The notes: generated by a model from the sequence alone, not told the origin. Positions 25,989 to 35,085 are shown, numbered from the stretch's first letter. The stretch is 64,000 bases of DNA from Cellvibrionaceae bacterium (GCA_024707385.1 JANPZW010000013.1:1063465-1127464); one strand, 5' to 3'. Program-made: numbers and translations.

Positions 25989-27812
25989 TTATCCCAGGAA
26001 TCCCCCGGACTGGTGCGCCCAAAGCTGCGCATAGACGCCGTTGTGCGCGAGCAGCTCCTGATGGGTACCCTGCTCCACTATGCGACCGTTATCCAGCACA
26101 ACCAGGCGGTCCATAGCCGCGATGGTTGAGAGGCGGTGGGCTATGGCAATAACCGTCTTGTCGGCCATCAATTCATTGAGATTTTCCTGAATCGCCGCCT
26201 CCACCTCGGAGTCGAGCGCGGAAGTGGCTTCGTCGAGAATCAGGATCGGAGCATTTTTCAGCAGTACACGGGCGATGGCGATCCGCTGGCGTTGACCTCC
26301 GGACAGCTTCACGCCGCGCTCGCCGACGTGGGCGTCGTAACCGCGCCTGCCTTTGTGATCTTCAAGTCCTTCAATAAACTCCTCGGCCTTTGCTTGCTGC
26401 ACCGCCCGGTGCATTTCTGCGTCGCTGGCGTCGGGGCGACCGTAGAGCAGATTGTCGCGCACTGAGCGGTGAAGCAGAGAGGTGTCCTGCGTCACCATGC
26501 CGATCATGCCGCGCAGGGACTCCTGCTTAACCTCGGCGATATTCTGCCCATCAACGAGAATCCGTCCCGCTTCCACGTCGAAAAAGCGCAGCAGCAGGTT
26601 CACCAGTGTGCTTTTGCCGGCGCCGGAGCGGCCCACCAAGCCGACCTTTTCACCGGGGCGGATGCTCAGATTGAAATGGTCGATCACGCCGCTGCCCTTG
26701 CCGTAATGGAAAGTGACATCGCGGAATTCAATCCCGCCTTTGGTGATTTGCAGCGGCTGGGCGGCAGGGGTGTCCTTGACTTCCCGCGAGCGCGCCAGGG
26801 TCTGCATGCCGTCGTGCACGGTGCCGATGTTCTCGAACAGTCCCGACACTTCCCACATGACCCACTGTGACATGCCGTAAAGACGCATCACCACGCCGAC
26901 GGCGGCGGCTATGGCGCCGGTGCTCACGCTGTTGCCGCTCCACAAGATGATGGCGGTGGCACATACGCCGAAGATTAGCAGTGCATTCAATGTCCACACG
27001 GTGGTGACAAACTGGGTGACCAGCCGCATTTGCGGGTGCACGGTCTGGAGGAAGTCCGCCATGCTGCTGCGCACGTATTCCGCCTCCCGCGAGGAGTGGG
27101 AAAACAGCTTGATGGTGGTGATGTTGGTGTAGGTGTCGACGATCCGGCCGGTCATTTCCGAGCGCGCATCCGCCTGTTTCTGCGCGACTTTTTGCAGGCG
27201 CGGAATGAAATAGAGCAAGGCACTCAGATAACACAGCAGCCAGGCGATAAAGGGCAGCGTGAGGCGCCAGTCCATAGCGCCGGTCATGGCGAGGATGCCG
27301 ATAAAGAACACGCTGCTATAAAGGAAAACATCCAGCAGCTTCATCAGGGTTTCGCGCACCGCCAGGGACGTTTGCATGAGCTTGGTGGCGACGCGGCCGG
27401 CAAATTCGTCCTGGTAGAAACTCAGGCTCTGGCCCAGCAGGTAACGATGGCCCTGCCAGCGGATGCGCATGGGTAAATTGCCCAGCAGGGTCTGGTGGAT
27501 GATGGTGGCGTGGAAAAAAATCGCCAGCGGCAGACCGATCACCGCCAGGGCAGCCATCCATAACATCTCTGCCCCGACTTCCTGCAACAGTTGTTCGGGC
27601 TGATAGGTGGTCAACCAGTCCACCAACTTGCCCAGGAAGCGGAACAGCAGCACCTCGATGGTCGCGACGCAGGCGGTGAGCAGCGCCATCAATCCCAGAT
27701 AGCGGAAGCTGCCCTTGGCGTAGTGGCGGCAGAAAGCGACGAATGTATTGGGCGGTTGTTGTGGTGGGGCGTCCGGAAAAGGAGGGAGGAGTCGTTCGAA
27801 AAAGCTAAACAT
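25989..27812 (-). CDS. ABC exporter, fused permease and ATPase
   Basis: A 607-residue half-transporter. Six transmembrane helices lie at about residues 35-330. The ATPase domain at about 350-600 has Walker A GLVGRSGAGKSTL, signature KLSGGQRQRIAIAR, Walker B ILILDEATSALDSE and H-loop IAIAHRLSTI. It is an MsbA/MdlB-type exporter that would act as a homodimer or with an unlinked partner. The start ATG 27812 (MFSFFERLLPPFPD) is preferred over a 19-residue upstream extension. It follows the DyP peroxidase gene by 70 bases on the same strand, with a hairpin between them. The substrate is unknown. Confidence 0.9.
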   Translation of the reverse strand: MFSFFERLLPPFPDAPPQQPPNTFVAFCRHYAKGSFRYLGLMALLTACVATIEVLLFRFLGKLVDWLTTYQPEQLLQEVGAEMLWMAALAVIGLPLAIFFHATIIHQTLLGNLPMRIRWQGHRYLLGQSLSFYQDEFAGRVATKLMQTSLAVRETLMKLLDVFLYSSVFFIGILAMTGAMDWRLTLPFIAWLLCYLSALLYFIPRLQKVAQKQADARSEMTGRIVDTYTNITTIKLFSHSSREAEYVRSSMADFLQTVHPQMRLVTQFVTTVWTLNALLIFGVCATAIILWSGNSVSTGAIAAAVGVVMRLYGMSQWVMWEVSGLFENIGTVHDGMQTLARSREVKDTPAAQPLQITKGGIEFRDVTFHYGKGSGVIDHFNLSIRPGEKVGLVGRSGAGKSTLVNLLLRFFDVEAGRILVDGQNIAEVKQESLRGMIGMVTQDTSLLHRSVRDNLLYGRPDASDAEMHRAVQQAKAEEFIEGLEDHKGRRGYDAHVGERGVKLSGGQRQRIAIARVLLKNAPILILDEATSALDSEVEAAIQENLNELMADKTVIAIAHRLSTIAAMDRLVVLDNGRIVEQGTHQELLAHNGVYAQLWAHQSGGFLG

Positions 27813-27858
27813 GATTACGCGCATCTGGCTGGAGCAAAGAGGCGCGGAGTATGCCACA

Positions 27859-27878
27859 GGCTCCACTGCCGTGGAGCC
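27859..27878 (-). terminator. Hairpin between the DyP peroxidase and ABC exporter genes
   Basis: A perfect 8-bp stem (GGCTCCAC / GTGGAGCC) with a 4-base loop lies 5 bases after the DyP stop. No T-tract follows. It may limit read-through from the peroxidase operon into the exporter gene. Confidence 0.45.
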
Positions 27879-27882
27879 GGCG

Positions 27883-29443
27883 TCAGGTGGGATCTATGAG
27901 GTTGTCGGCGATCATGCGGATGGCGGTGAGGCTGGGGATAAAGAAATATTCGCCGCCGCGGGTGGTGACAAAGCGCGGCAGGCGCGCGCAGAAAAACGGT
28001 GGGTTTTCCGCGCTGCTGCCTTCGATCATAAAGTCGCCGTTGCCATCGTGGTTACCCAGGAGCGGATCCCTTTGGTTGGCGAGTTTGAAGTCATTGCCAT
28101 AGTTGATCCACTGCTGCTGCACAAACTCGAACTGCCGCTCGATGCTCGTACCGATCGCCATAAAAATGATGCCGTGTTCGCCTGCGTCCGATGCCCGGTC
28201 GGTGACTTCACCGTAGGGCAGGCCGCGGCGCAGAATCCGCCGTCTGTTATCCAGAGCGCCGGGGGTGCTGTAGGCGTCGATTCCATATTCTAGGCAGCCG
28301 CGTGGATTGGTGCGGCGGATATGGGAGCCCATGGGGCAGCGTCCGCCATCTAGGTCGCCATTGAAATTGAAGCCGGTGAGTTTCACTTGTAGAGAATTGA
28401 AGTGCGCCTCCGCCTCGGCTTTTGCAGGGGCTGTGGGGGCAGTCTTTACCGCCTCGCGCGCTTTATCGTGCTCTTTAATAAAGGCATCTGCCTCGGCCTG
28501 AGTGGGGAACAATGCCATTGGGGCGCCGTTGCGCCAGCGGCCGGACATTTTGGCCATCAACGCCTCGGCGCCGCCGGGAAAATCCTTGCCCACTTCTTTG
28601 ATGTAGTGATCGAACGACCCAACGTTCTCGTGCAGTTTGCGGTACACCATAAACGTGCCGTTAAAGGACAAAAAGTCGCGGCACCGGTGCGATGGGCAGT
28701 TCGTGGCTTTCATCGCGGTAGCCGAGAATAAATTCGCCTGTTTCCAGGGGCTCCCAGCCCGCCGCGGTGGCCGGATCCCGGCGTGTGGGCTTGCCGCCGC
28801 CGATCAAATGGATTGGATTGCTGCCGCTGCCTTTGAAATAGGGATCAGAAATTCCATCCCGGTAACCGAAGTGCTCTTGTGCCGAGATCGCGCCGTCGAT
28901 CTTTACGGCTGCGGCCTCCTGGTAAGGCATGTCGGCACCAAGGGTTCCTCGGTGTCCACGCAATTGTTCGACTTGGTCTGGGTAGATCGACAGCAGTTCC
29001 TGCACTTTGTTGTAGCGTTCTTCTAAAGCTTTATCGTCGCGGGCATTGATGGACATAAACATGTGGATGCGTTTGTCGTTTTCCCACACAGCATCCCAGT
29101 GCTTGGGCGAGCTCGGTCCATCGTCACCGAGAATTTCACCGCGCGCTTTCATACCCATGCTGAACTCTTCGGGAAAGCTGTGCAGCGTCATGGTCGGTAG
29201 ACCGAGATGTTTTAATCCTTGATAGCTGAAGGCGATATTGGTGGTGGCGGGTGGTCGCGGCGTGTTGTCGAACCAGCGGCGGCTGGTGGTGATCAAGGGC
29301 AGGAGCGAACGGATAAATCCGCGCCCGGCATCCATGTCATGAAATTGAAAAAAAATATAACGGGCGGTGGGATAACCGAAGCGCCCGTAGGCTTTAACGA
29401 TATTGCCCTGTATATCATCTAGATCGGTAAACGATGTCTTCAT
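27883..29443 (-). CDS. DyP-type peroxidase (interrupted by a one-base frameshift)
   Basis: Restored length is 519 residues. The N-terminal half has the ferredoxin-like beta strand TARYIFFQFHDMDAG and the DyP signature EHFGYRDGISDPYF (GxxDG with the catalytic Asp). The C-terminal half has the proximal haem ligand His in GSHIRRTNPRG and the distal Arg in RRGLPYGE, so all catalytic residues are present. The frame breaks in a run of five A (forward strand) at 28670-28674; removing one base joins APVPRL to LSFNGTFMVYRKL. There is no Tat or Sec signal, so it is probably cytoplasmic. It is the last gene of a four-gene operon with a catalase-like protein. GAGGGA precedes the ATG. Confidence 0.88.
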
Positions 29444-29458
29444 GAATTCCCTCGCTGC

Positions 29459-30073
29459 TCAGGCAATAAAATTCTGGCCGGGGTGCCAAGTTGGGCTCCC
29501 CAGGTCAGTCGGTTGCGTACGTTCAATAAAATGCTGGAAGGCGGCGCGCAACTGTTGAGGGTTGTGGTTTTGCGTGTCGCAGGCAAATTGAGATAGCTCC
29601 TGTTTTAGATACAGAGCTTTCAATTGCTCGGTCAGCGGCTCACCGGAAGAACCATTGAAATAAAAAGTGGTTTTAACGGAGCATTTTTTTATGTAGGCGA
29701 CAAAGGATTCTGCATTTTTGACTTCATCAAACGCCACACAATAACGCCAAGTATTGCGGATATGGCTTTCTGCGTTTTGCCAAAATCCGCGCAAATAAGT
29801 CTCAAGGTCGCCGTGAAAGTTGCAGCAGAAAACCAAATACTGTGACTGCAAATGGTCCTCCTCTGCAGGCGAGCCTTCAAAGAAAACATCGTTCAAGATA
29901 AAAAAGCGGCAGAGAAATGTGTTGGGGACTGCTGCCATGGGGCTGCGATCATGTATTTCGAGTGTTTGCAAATATTCCCGTGTCAGAGAAGCGAAACTCT
30001 GGTCGCCGACCGCGCCGTTTTTAATTGGACAAAGCAGGGTGAGTGGAGTGGGATTTGCGGATTTATTAAACAT
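29459..30073 (-). CDS. Unknown protein, paralogue of the upstream gene (peroxidase operon)
   Basis: A 204-residue protein with no recognised domain, signal peptide or membrane span. It shares a pattern with its upstream neighbour: an N-terminal PIKNG-type strand, an aromatic/Arg motif (TFLCRFFIL here, IHYARWVVI there), then a strand plus NF-x-G-x4-Y motif (LVFCCNFHGDLETYL here, LFFSNFNGSWAQYV there). The repeated beta-alpha-beta look suggests a ferredoxin-like fold, as in DyP and chlorite-dismutase relatives, but this is inference. It starts 6 bases after the previous stop and ends 15 bases before the DyP start. Confidence 0.7.
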   Translation of the reverse strand: MFNKSANPTPLTLLCPIKNGAVGDQSFASLTREYLQTLEIHDRSPMAAVPNTFLCRFFILNDVFFEGSPAEEDHLQSQYLVFCCNFHGDLETYLRGFWQNAESHIRNTWRYCVAFDEVKNAESFVAYIKKCSVKTTFYFNGSSGEPLTEQLKALYLKQELSQFACDTQNHNPQQLRAAFQHFIERTQPTDLGSPTWHPGQNFIA

Positions 30074-30079
30074 GACATG

Positions 30080-30755
30080 TCACCCTTGATTGCTTTCGAG
30101 TCGGCCATAAAGTTTGATCAGGCGGCGACGCTCCTGGGTGGCCTGATTGGCGAGGCTCACAACAGGCGATGGCGCCATCTTGCCAATGTGAGCCTGATTC
30201 TGAAAAAGAAAGGCTTTGTAGCGGCGGAAAAATTCCTCGTCGGATAGATTTTCGCTAGATTGTGCCAGTTTGATCAGTTCCGCTTTTAAAGCAAGTGCCG
30301 CTTTGACGTCATTTGCCGAGGCCATTGGATAAGGGTTGTAATAATGCTCTGTCCCTATCTGGTTGTGCAGTATGTAGCGATGGAAAGGCTGCAAAGGTAT
30401 CGATTTTGGGTAGCGGAGATTTTTATACCAAGCCAGATTTAATCCAGTTGGAATTGCCATGTGAAAAGAATCCACGTATTGCGCCCAACTGCCGTTGAAA
30501 TTGCTGAAAAACAAGGTGTAGGCGTATTTGAGTTTTTCTTTTGGTTGGCTTTTTGAAAGGCGCGGAAACTGGCTGGGCCGGATGACTACCCAGCGTGCGT
30601 AATGAATTAATGATAGCGTTTGTAGCCCTTTCAATTTTCCTGCCATTAAGGGAGTTTTTAGCAGGAAAAAAAATTCCCAAATTAAGCAAGACGCACCAGC
30701 GCCGAACCGGTGTGATAACGTTCATTGCGTAAGATTTTCCAGCGATATTAGACAT
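30080..30755 (-). CDS. Unknown protein of the peroxidase operon (apparent one-base frameshift)
   Basis: As read, a 188-residue frame starts at ATG 30646. A second frame starts at ATG 30755, only 2 bases after the catalase-like stop, and breaks in a run of eight A (forward strand) at 30666-30673. Removing one base joins MNVITPVRRW with TPLMAGKLKGLQTL to give a single 224-residue protein. The fused protein has the N-terminal TP-strand also seen in its paralogue (PIKNG), then IHYARWVVI and LFFSNFNGSWAQYV. I therefore call one gene. Its function is unknown. Tight spacing places it in the catalase-like / DyP operon. Confidence 0.65.
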
Positions 30756-30757
30756 GT

Positions 30758-31798
30758 TTATTTCTCCTTTTCAGGCTGCGCCCCGATACTCGTTTCTAGC
30801 GCTGGAATATCGTAGTTTGTCGGTTCGGTTTGAGTTTGATGATTGTGCTGGTGGCGAAAAGTCGAGAGGGTTTGATAAACCACTCGGCGCGCGCGATTTA
30901 TGCCTCCCAGAGGATGGTGTGCGGCCAGGCTGTGCCACGGATTAAACGACAAATTGATGCCGTAGGCATTTTGTGCCGGGTTATCGAAAGCCTGGTGCGG
31001 GATGGTCAGGGTTGCAACTTTTATAAAGGGAGACATCTGTTCAGACCAACGTCTGCCCGGATCTTCCACCGGCATGCGTTGCGGGTCGGTTTGCAATTGG
31101 ACACAGAAATCAAAATCGTAATCTTTTTCTGCCAGCTGTTTCACCATGGTTTGGCGCAAAAAATCCGGCCCGGCATCGACAGGAAGGTGCGTCACTACAC
31201 CGGCGTGGGGAATCAGTGAATATTTGACTATCTGCTGCGGGCCGAGCTGATAGGGCGTCGTGCTCCAATAGCGTGTTTGCAGCGGGCTGGCGTAATTTTT
31301 ATTGGACCTGAGCAGGTTGAGCAATGAGCGCGGGTGAAATAGAAAATGCCGTAACAGCGCAAGTTTTCCGCTCACCAGTGCTTTGATCAGATAAAAAAAT
31401 TCTTCCACATCATGGGTTACGAACATGGGTGTGGAAATGGTGATGAAATCCTGGCTGGTGGTATTGCCATTATTCGCGTCGAGTTTTTCTCCCGGCACAT
31501 TCATCAGTTTTATTGCGGCACCGCGAATATCTTTTTTGCGGTCGGACTGGATTGGCGCATTTTGATTGGAGAATCTCACCCAGGCGTCGTAACGTTTTCC
31601 GGGAACGAACACGCCGTGCTGCAGATTTTGCGGCAAGTCCTTGGCGACGGTGAAGGTGGCCTTAACCAAGCCGTGTTGTTTGGGGTGGGCGTCGCGCTCC
31701 ATGAATTGCGGTGTTTCCCGGACCATTTTGGCGTGCAGCAATTCAATGAGTTTGTCGCGAAACAGATCTTCATTTATTGGCTTACTTTCGTGGCTCAT
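30758..31798 (-). CDS. Catalase-like haem protein (y4iL-like subgroup)
   Basis: A 346-residue protein of the catalase superfamily, shorter than true catalases (about 480) and lacking their C-terminal parts. KQHGLVKATFTV carries the presumed distal His, DAWVRFSNQNAP is the typical haem-pocket strand, and NRARRVVYQ retains the R-x3-Y proximal ligand pattern. The position of the distal Asn (N-x-P-x-F in catalases) reads STPMFVTHD, with Ser. Such proteins may act as peroxidases or hydroperoxide-processing enzymes rather than catalases. GGGAGG precedes the ATG. First gene of the operon with two unknown proteins and a DyP peroxidase. Confidence 0.8.
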   Translation of the reverse strand: MSHESKPINEDLFRDKLIELLHAKMVRETPQFMERDAHPKQHGLVKATFTVAKDLPQNLQHGVFVPGKRYDAWVRFSNQNAPIQSDRKKDIRGAAIKLMNVPGEKLDANNGNTTSQDFITISTPMFVTHDVEEFFYLIKALVSGKLALLRHFLFHPRSLLNLLRSNKNYASPLQTRYWSTTPYQLGPQQIVKYSLIPHAGVVTHLPVDAGPDFLRQTMVKQLAEKDYDFDFCVQLQTDPQRMPVEDPGRRWSEQMSPFIKVATLTIPHQAFDNPAQNAYGINLSFNPWHSLAAHHPLGGINRARRVVYQTLSTFRHQHNHQTQTEPTNYDIPALETSIGAQPEKEK

Positions 31799-31845
31799 TC
31801 TGGTTTCCTCCCAGATCCCGGTTTTAGGTAATCACGAAAATATAA

Positions 31846-31869
31846 AAAAGCGCACGGCAAGGCGCTTTT
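31846..31869 (-). terminator. Intrinsic terminator just upstream of the catalase-like operon
   Basis: An 8-bp stem (AAAAGCGC / GCGCTTTT) with an 8-base loop is followed on the minus strand by six T and then ATATTTT. It would end the transcript of the 74-residue membrane protein gene (32016-32240). It is only 48 bases from the catalase-like ATG, which leaves little room for a separate promoter between them. Confidence 0.65.
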
Positions 31870-32015
31870 GAATAACAGCAGTCGTTTTTGTGGGGTGAAG
31901 CGGCTATCGGGGTGATATCAGCGCTCCGGCGGCGGCGAATCATTCATTGCGGCGCGGAGCACTCTGATTTCAGTGTAGCGGAAGTTTTAGGCAGTGATGG
32001 CTTTGTTACCGGAGA

Positions 32016-32240
32016 TTACAAGCCGATGATGATCAGAATCCAGCCGATAACCGCAAGGCTCAGGACATCTTTGGTCTTGGTCCAGTTGAAACAGGCGAAG
32101 ATATAAGACAGGGGCGGCAGGAAGACGGTGCACAAGCCCCAGTTGAAATCTTCTTCAAAGGAAACAAACATCAGGTAGAACCAACTGAACGCCAGCAATA
32201 TGACGCCAAAGGTGATGAGTGTCGCGGAGATGGGTTCCAT
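32016..32240 (-). CDS. Small membrane protein, three predicted spans
   Basis: A 74-residue, strongly hydrophobic protein: spans at about residues 5-25 (ATLITFGVILLAFSWFYLMF), 34-50 and 58-74. A negatively charged loop (EEDF) lies after the first span and a basic one (WTKTKD) after the second. GAGGAT precedes the ATG at normal spacing. It has no known family or catalytic motif. It lies between dtd and the catalase-like operon on the same strand and is followed at 146 bases by an intrinsic terminator. Confidence 0.65.
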   Translation of the reverse strand: MEPISATLITFGVILLAFSWFYLMFVSFEEDFNWGLCTVFLPPLSYIFACFNWTKTKDVLSLAVIGWILIIIGL

Positions 32241-32348
32241 GGGAGATCCTCAAGTTAACAATATAGTCTTTTGTAAGTTGGCATTATCCGTTTGTTAAAG
32301 CTTCCCTATGCGGGTGGATGCGTGTCAGCACGCATCGACGCCGTAATT

Positions 32349-32786
32349 TCACATGTCGAGCATAAACGTCACCGGGCCGTCGTTGACCAAGTGCACCTGC
32401 ATATCTGCAGCGAAGACTCCGCTGGCCACCGGCTGGTGCCGCTCGCGCAGCGTGCGCAGCAGCAGGTCGAACAATTCCGCCGCTTGGTCCGGCGCCGCCG
32501 CCAGGGAAAATCCCGGGCGCAGGCCTTTTTGTGTATCCGCCGCGAGGGTGAATTGCGACACCGCCAGCACTCCACCGCCGATGTCGCGCACGCTCAGATT
32601 CATCTTGCCCGCCGCGTCGGCGAACACGCGATAGGCGAGCACTTTATCGACCATACGGGTCACCCGTTCGGGGGTGTCGTGGCGTTCAATACCGACGAGC
32701 AACAGCAGCCCCTGCTGAATTGCACCGACGGTCTCACCGCTGACATCCACCCGGGCCTGGGCCACGCGTTGTAACAAGACTTTCAT
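32349..32786 (-). CDS. dtd: D-aminoacyl-tRNA deacylase
   Basis: Dtd removes D-amino acids (and glycine from tRNA-Ala) mischarged on tRNA. The 145-residue protein has the two signature motifs, the active-site SQFTLAADTQKG and the cross-subunit GPVTFMLDM at the C-terminus (Gly-cisPro). The N-terminus MKVLLQRVAQARVDV is typical, and length is normal. It lies 26 bases downstream of the ubiB stop on the same strand, a neighbour pair found in many gammaproteobacteria. Confidence 0.96.
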   Translation of the reverse strand: MKVLLQRVAQARVDVSGETVGAIQQGLLLLVGIERHDTPERVTRMVDKVLAYRVFADAAGKMNLSVRDIGGGVLAVSQFTLAADTQKGLRPGFSLAAAPDQAAELFDLLLRTLRERHQPVASGVFAADMQVHLVNDGPVTFMLDM

Positions 32787-32812
32787 CGGCTCAACTCAGC
32801 ACTTTCATCACA

Positions 32813-34432
32813 TCAACTCAACAGCAGCGCGATCAAGCCAATTGCGGCTAGCAGCACACCTTGCAGCGGTGCCGCAGCGACCGTCGGCCAAAGCCAATAG
32901 GCGGCGCCGACAAAGGACAGAGCGGCGATGGTGCGGCGGCGTTGGCGCCGGCGTTTTTGCCGGGCGTAATCCTGCAGCAATTCACCCGCCTGCCGCAACT
33001 GCGGAGCGGTACTTCCCAGGTCATTGATTTTGGTGATGGTGTCCAGCACCAAATGCGGTACTTCGGGGAATTTCTCCATCCATTCCGGCGCCTGGCGGCG
33101 CAGCTCATGGAACAGAGTGACCGGATGGAAACGCTTTTTCAGCCAGCGCTCGAGGAACGGATGCGCGGTTTCCCAGAGGTCCAGTTCTGGGTAGAGCTGG
33201 CGCCCGAGCCCTTCGATATTGACCAGGGTTTTCTGCAGAAGAACCAGTTGCGGCTGCACCGGCATGTCAAAGCGCCGTGCCGTCTGGAACAGGGTGATCA
33301 GGGCGTCGCCGAAGGAAATATCCTTTATGGGTTTGGCGAAGATGGGTTCGCAGACGGTGCGAATGGCCGCTTCGAACGCACCTATGGCGGTGTCTTTGGG
33401 CACCCAGCCGGACAGCACGTGCAGCTCGGCCACCTGGCGGTAGTCGCGGCGGAACATGGCGAGCAGGTTGCGGGCTAGGTAGAACTGATCCTCCCGCGAC
33501 AGGGAGCCGATGATCGCCATGTCCAGGGCGATATAGCTCGGATTCTCCGGGTCTTCGAGGGACACGTAGACGTTGCCCGGATGCATATCGGCGTGGAAGA
33601 AATTGTGTTCGAAGACCTGGGTGAAGAAGATCTCCACCCCGCGCTCGGCGAGCAGTTTGATATCCACATTGTGGTGGCGCAGGGTTTCCATATCCGTCAC
33701 CTGGGCGCCATAGATGCGCTCCATCACCAGCACTTGGCGGCGGCACAGGTCCCAGTGGATCTGGGGTACGTAGAGCAGCGGGGAGCTGTCGAAATTGCGC
33801 CGCAATTGCGCCGCGTTCGCGGCTTCGCGCATCAGGTCGAGTTCATCGAAGATGGTCTGGCGGTACTCTTCCACCACTTGCACCGGGCGCAGGCGCTCGC
33901 CGTCGGGACTGTAGCGCTCGACCAGTTGCGCCAGCCAAGCCATCAGCGTCACATCCTGTTCGATGATGTTTTCGATACCCGGCCGCACGGATTTGATCAC
34001 CACTTCGGAGCCGTCCGGCAGGCGCGCTGCATGCACCTGGGCGATGGAGGCCGAGGCCAGCGGATTTGAGTCGAACTCAGCAAAGGCCTGAGAGATCGGC
34101 TGCCCCAAAGCCCGCTCGACCTGGGAGCGGAATTGTTCGCTGGGAAACGGCGGCACCCGGTCCTGCAGCTTGTTGAGCTCCAGCACTATGTCGGGTGGCA
34201 GCAGGTCCGGCCGGGTGGAGAGGAGCTGGCCGAATTTGATGAAAATCGGCCCCAAGTCCTCCAGCGCCCGGCGCAGGCGTTCACCCCGGCTTAAATCATC
34301 CGTCGTTTTGCGGCGGAAGGGGCTCAGCAGCCAGCCGAGGGCGCGCGGTCGCGCGTGCGCCGGCAGCAGCTCGTCGATGCGATAGCGGCCAAAGGTGGCG
34401 AGAATGGTGAGCAGGCGGCGGAATTGAGTCAC
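32813..34432 (-). CDS. ubiB: Ubiquinone biosynthesis ATPase/kinase-like protein UbiB
   Basis: A 539-residue ABC1/UbiB-family protein of the ubiquinone assembly complex. It has the KxGQ motif in IFIKFGQLLSTRPDLL, the A-rich loop ASASIAQVHAA, the catalytic-loop segment FFHADMHPGNVYV, and two C-terminal transmembrane helices (from about residue 500) that anchor it to the inner membrane. The GTG start overlaps the ubiJ TGA by 3 bases, so ubiE-ubiJ-ubiB is one coupled operon. Confidence 0.97.
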   Translation of the reverse strand: MTQFRRLLTILATFGRYRIDELLPAHARPRALGWLLSPFRRKTTDDLSRGERLRRALEDLGPIFIKFGQLLSTRPDLLPPDIVLELNKLQDRVPPFPSEQFRSQVERALGQPISQAFAEFDSNPLASASIAQVHAARLPDGSEVVIKSVRPGIENIIEQDVTLMAWLAQLVERYSPDGERLRPVQVVEEYRQTIFDELDLMREAANAAQLRRNFDSSPLLYVPQIHWDLCRRQVLVMERIYGAQVTDMETLRHHNVDIKLLAERGVEIFFTQVFEHNFFHADMHPGNVYVSLEDPENPSYIALDMAIIGSLSREDQFYLARNLLAMFRRDYRQVAELHVLSGWVPKDTAIGAFEAAIRTVCEPIFAKPIKDISFGDALITLFQTARRFDMPVQPQLVLLQKTLVNIEGLGRQLYPELDLWETAHPFLERWLKKRFHPVTLFHELRRQAPEWMEKFPEVPHLVLDTITKINDLGSTAPQLRQAGELLQDYARQKRRRQRRRTIAALSFVGAAYWLWPTVAAAPLQGVLLAAIGLIALLLS

Positions 34433-35085
34433 TGGCGCGAAGGTTCGTCGGGGTTGAGCTGGCGTTGGAGTTTGCGCAGGCGGGCTTCCAGGCGATCGGT
34501 CGCCGCGCGCAGATCATCCACGTCCGCGGCAAAGGCGGAAATCTCGTGCGGCGATGGCAGCAGGCGCACTTCTTCGGTCAGGTAATCGCGCAGCCAGTCC
34601 GGTGCAATTTCAGCATGGTGGCGAACCTGCGCCGCACCGTCGCGCAGCAAGCGGGTGAGCGGATAGCTGATCAGGTCCGCGGCAGCGGGTGTGGTGGCAC
34701 TGCGAATGGCCTCGTGCAGCAATTGCTCCCAGTCGAGCTCCAGCTCGGCGAGGATCTGCTGCACGCGATGCAGGAGATTGGCATCGCCACTGATGCTGAC
34801 GCCGCTGCCGGCGAGGCTGTGCCGCTCGCGCCAGAGCAGGCCGGCGATGGCGGGAGCTGTGCCGGTCACAACACAATCCGCCGGCTCCTCGCGACAGCCC
34901 GCCAGGGTCACCCCCTCCGGGGTGAAGCCGCAATAGAGTTCGAGGTGTGGTTGGCGGCATTCCACCTTCAGCCAGCGGCCGGTGAGCTGGCCGAGCGCCG
35001 CCCGGCTGCCCGGGTCGTAGTTCAGTGCGCGATTGAGGCCGAGTTCTAGGCCGTGCGCTAGCGCCGACTGGATTGCGGGATCCAT
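34429..35085 (-). CDS. ubiJ: Ubiquinone biosynthesis accessory factor UbiJ (SCP2 domain)
   Basis: UbiJ carries hydrophobic quinone intermediates for the Ubi complex. The 218-residue protein has an N-terminal SCP2 lipid-binding domain (LELYCGFTPEGVTLAG, then SGDANLLHRV) and a C-terminal helical part that runs into a coiled coil (DDLRAATDRLEARLRKLQ). The start ATG overlaps the ubiE stop as TGATG. An upstream start would place 20 extra residues inside ubiE. Overlap at both ends shows translational coupling with ubiE and ubiB. Confidence 0.95.
   Translation of the reverse strand: MDPAIQSALAHGLELGLNRALNYDPGSRAALGQLTGRWLKVECRQPHLELYCGFTPEGVTLAGCREEPADCVVTGTAPAIAGLLWRERHSLAGSGVSISGDANLLHRVQQILAELELDWEQLLHEAIRSATTPAAADLISYPLTRLLRDGAAQVRHHAEIAPDWLRDYLTEEVRLLPSPHEISAFAADVDDLRAATDRLEARLRKLQRQLNPDEPSRQ

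Noticed and set aside
30423..30755. Separate 110-residue gene before the unknown protein of the peroxidase operon
   Set aside because: Its first 30 residues fit the N-terminus of the following frame once one base of an A8 run is removed; the rest is a shadow of that frame.
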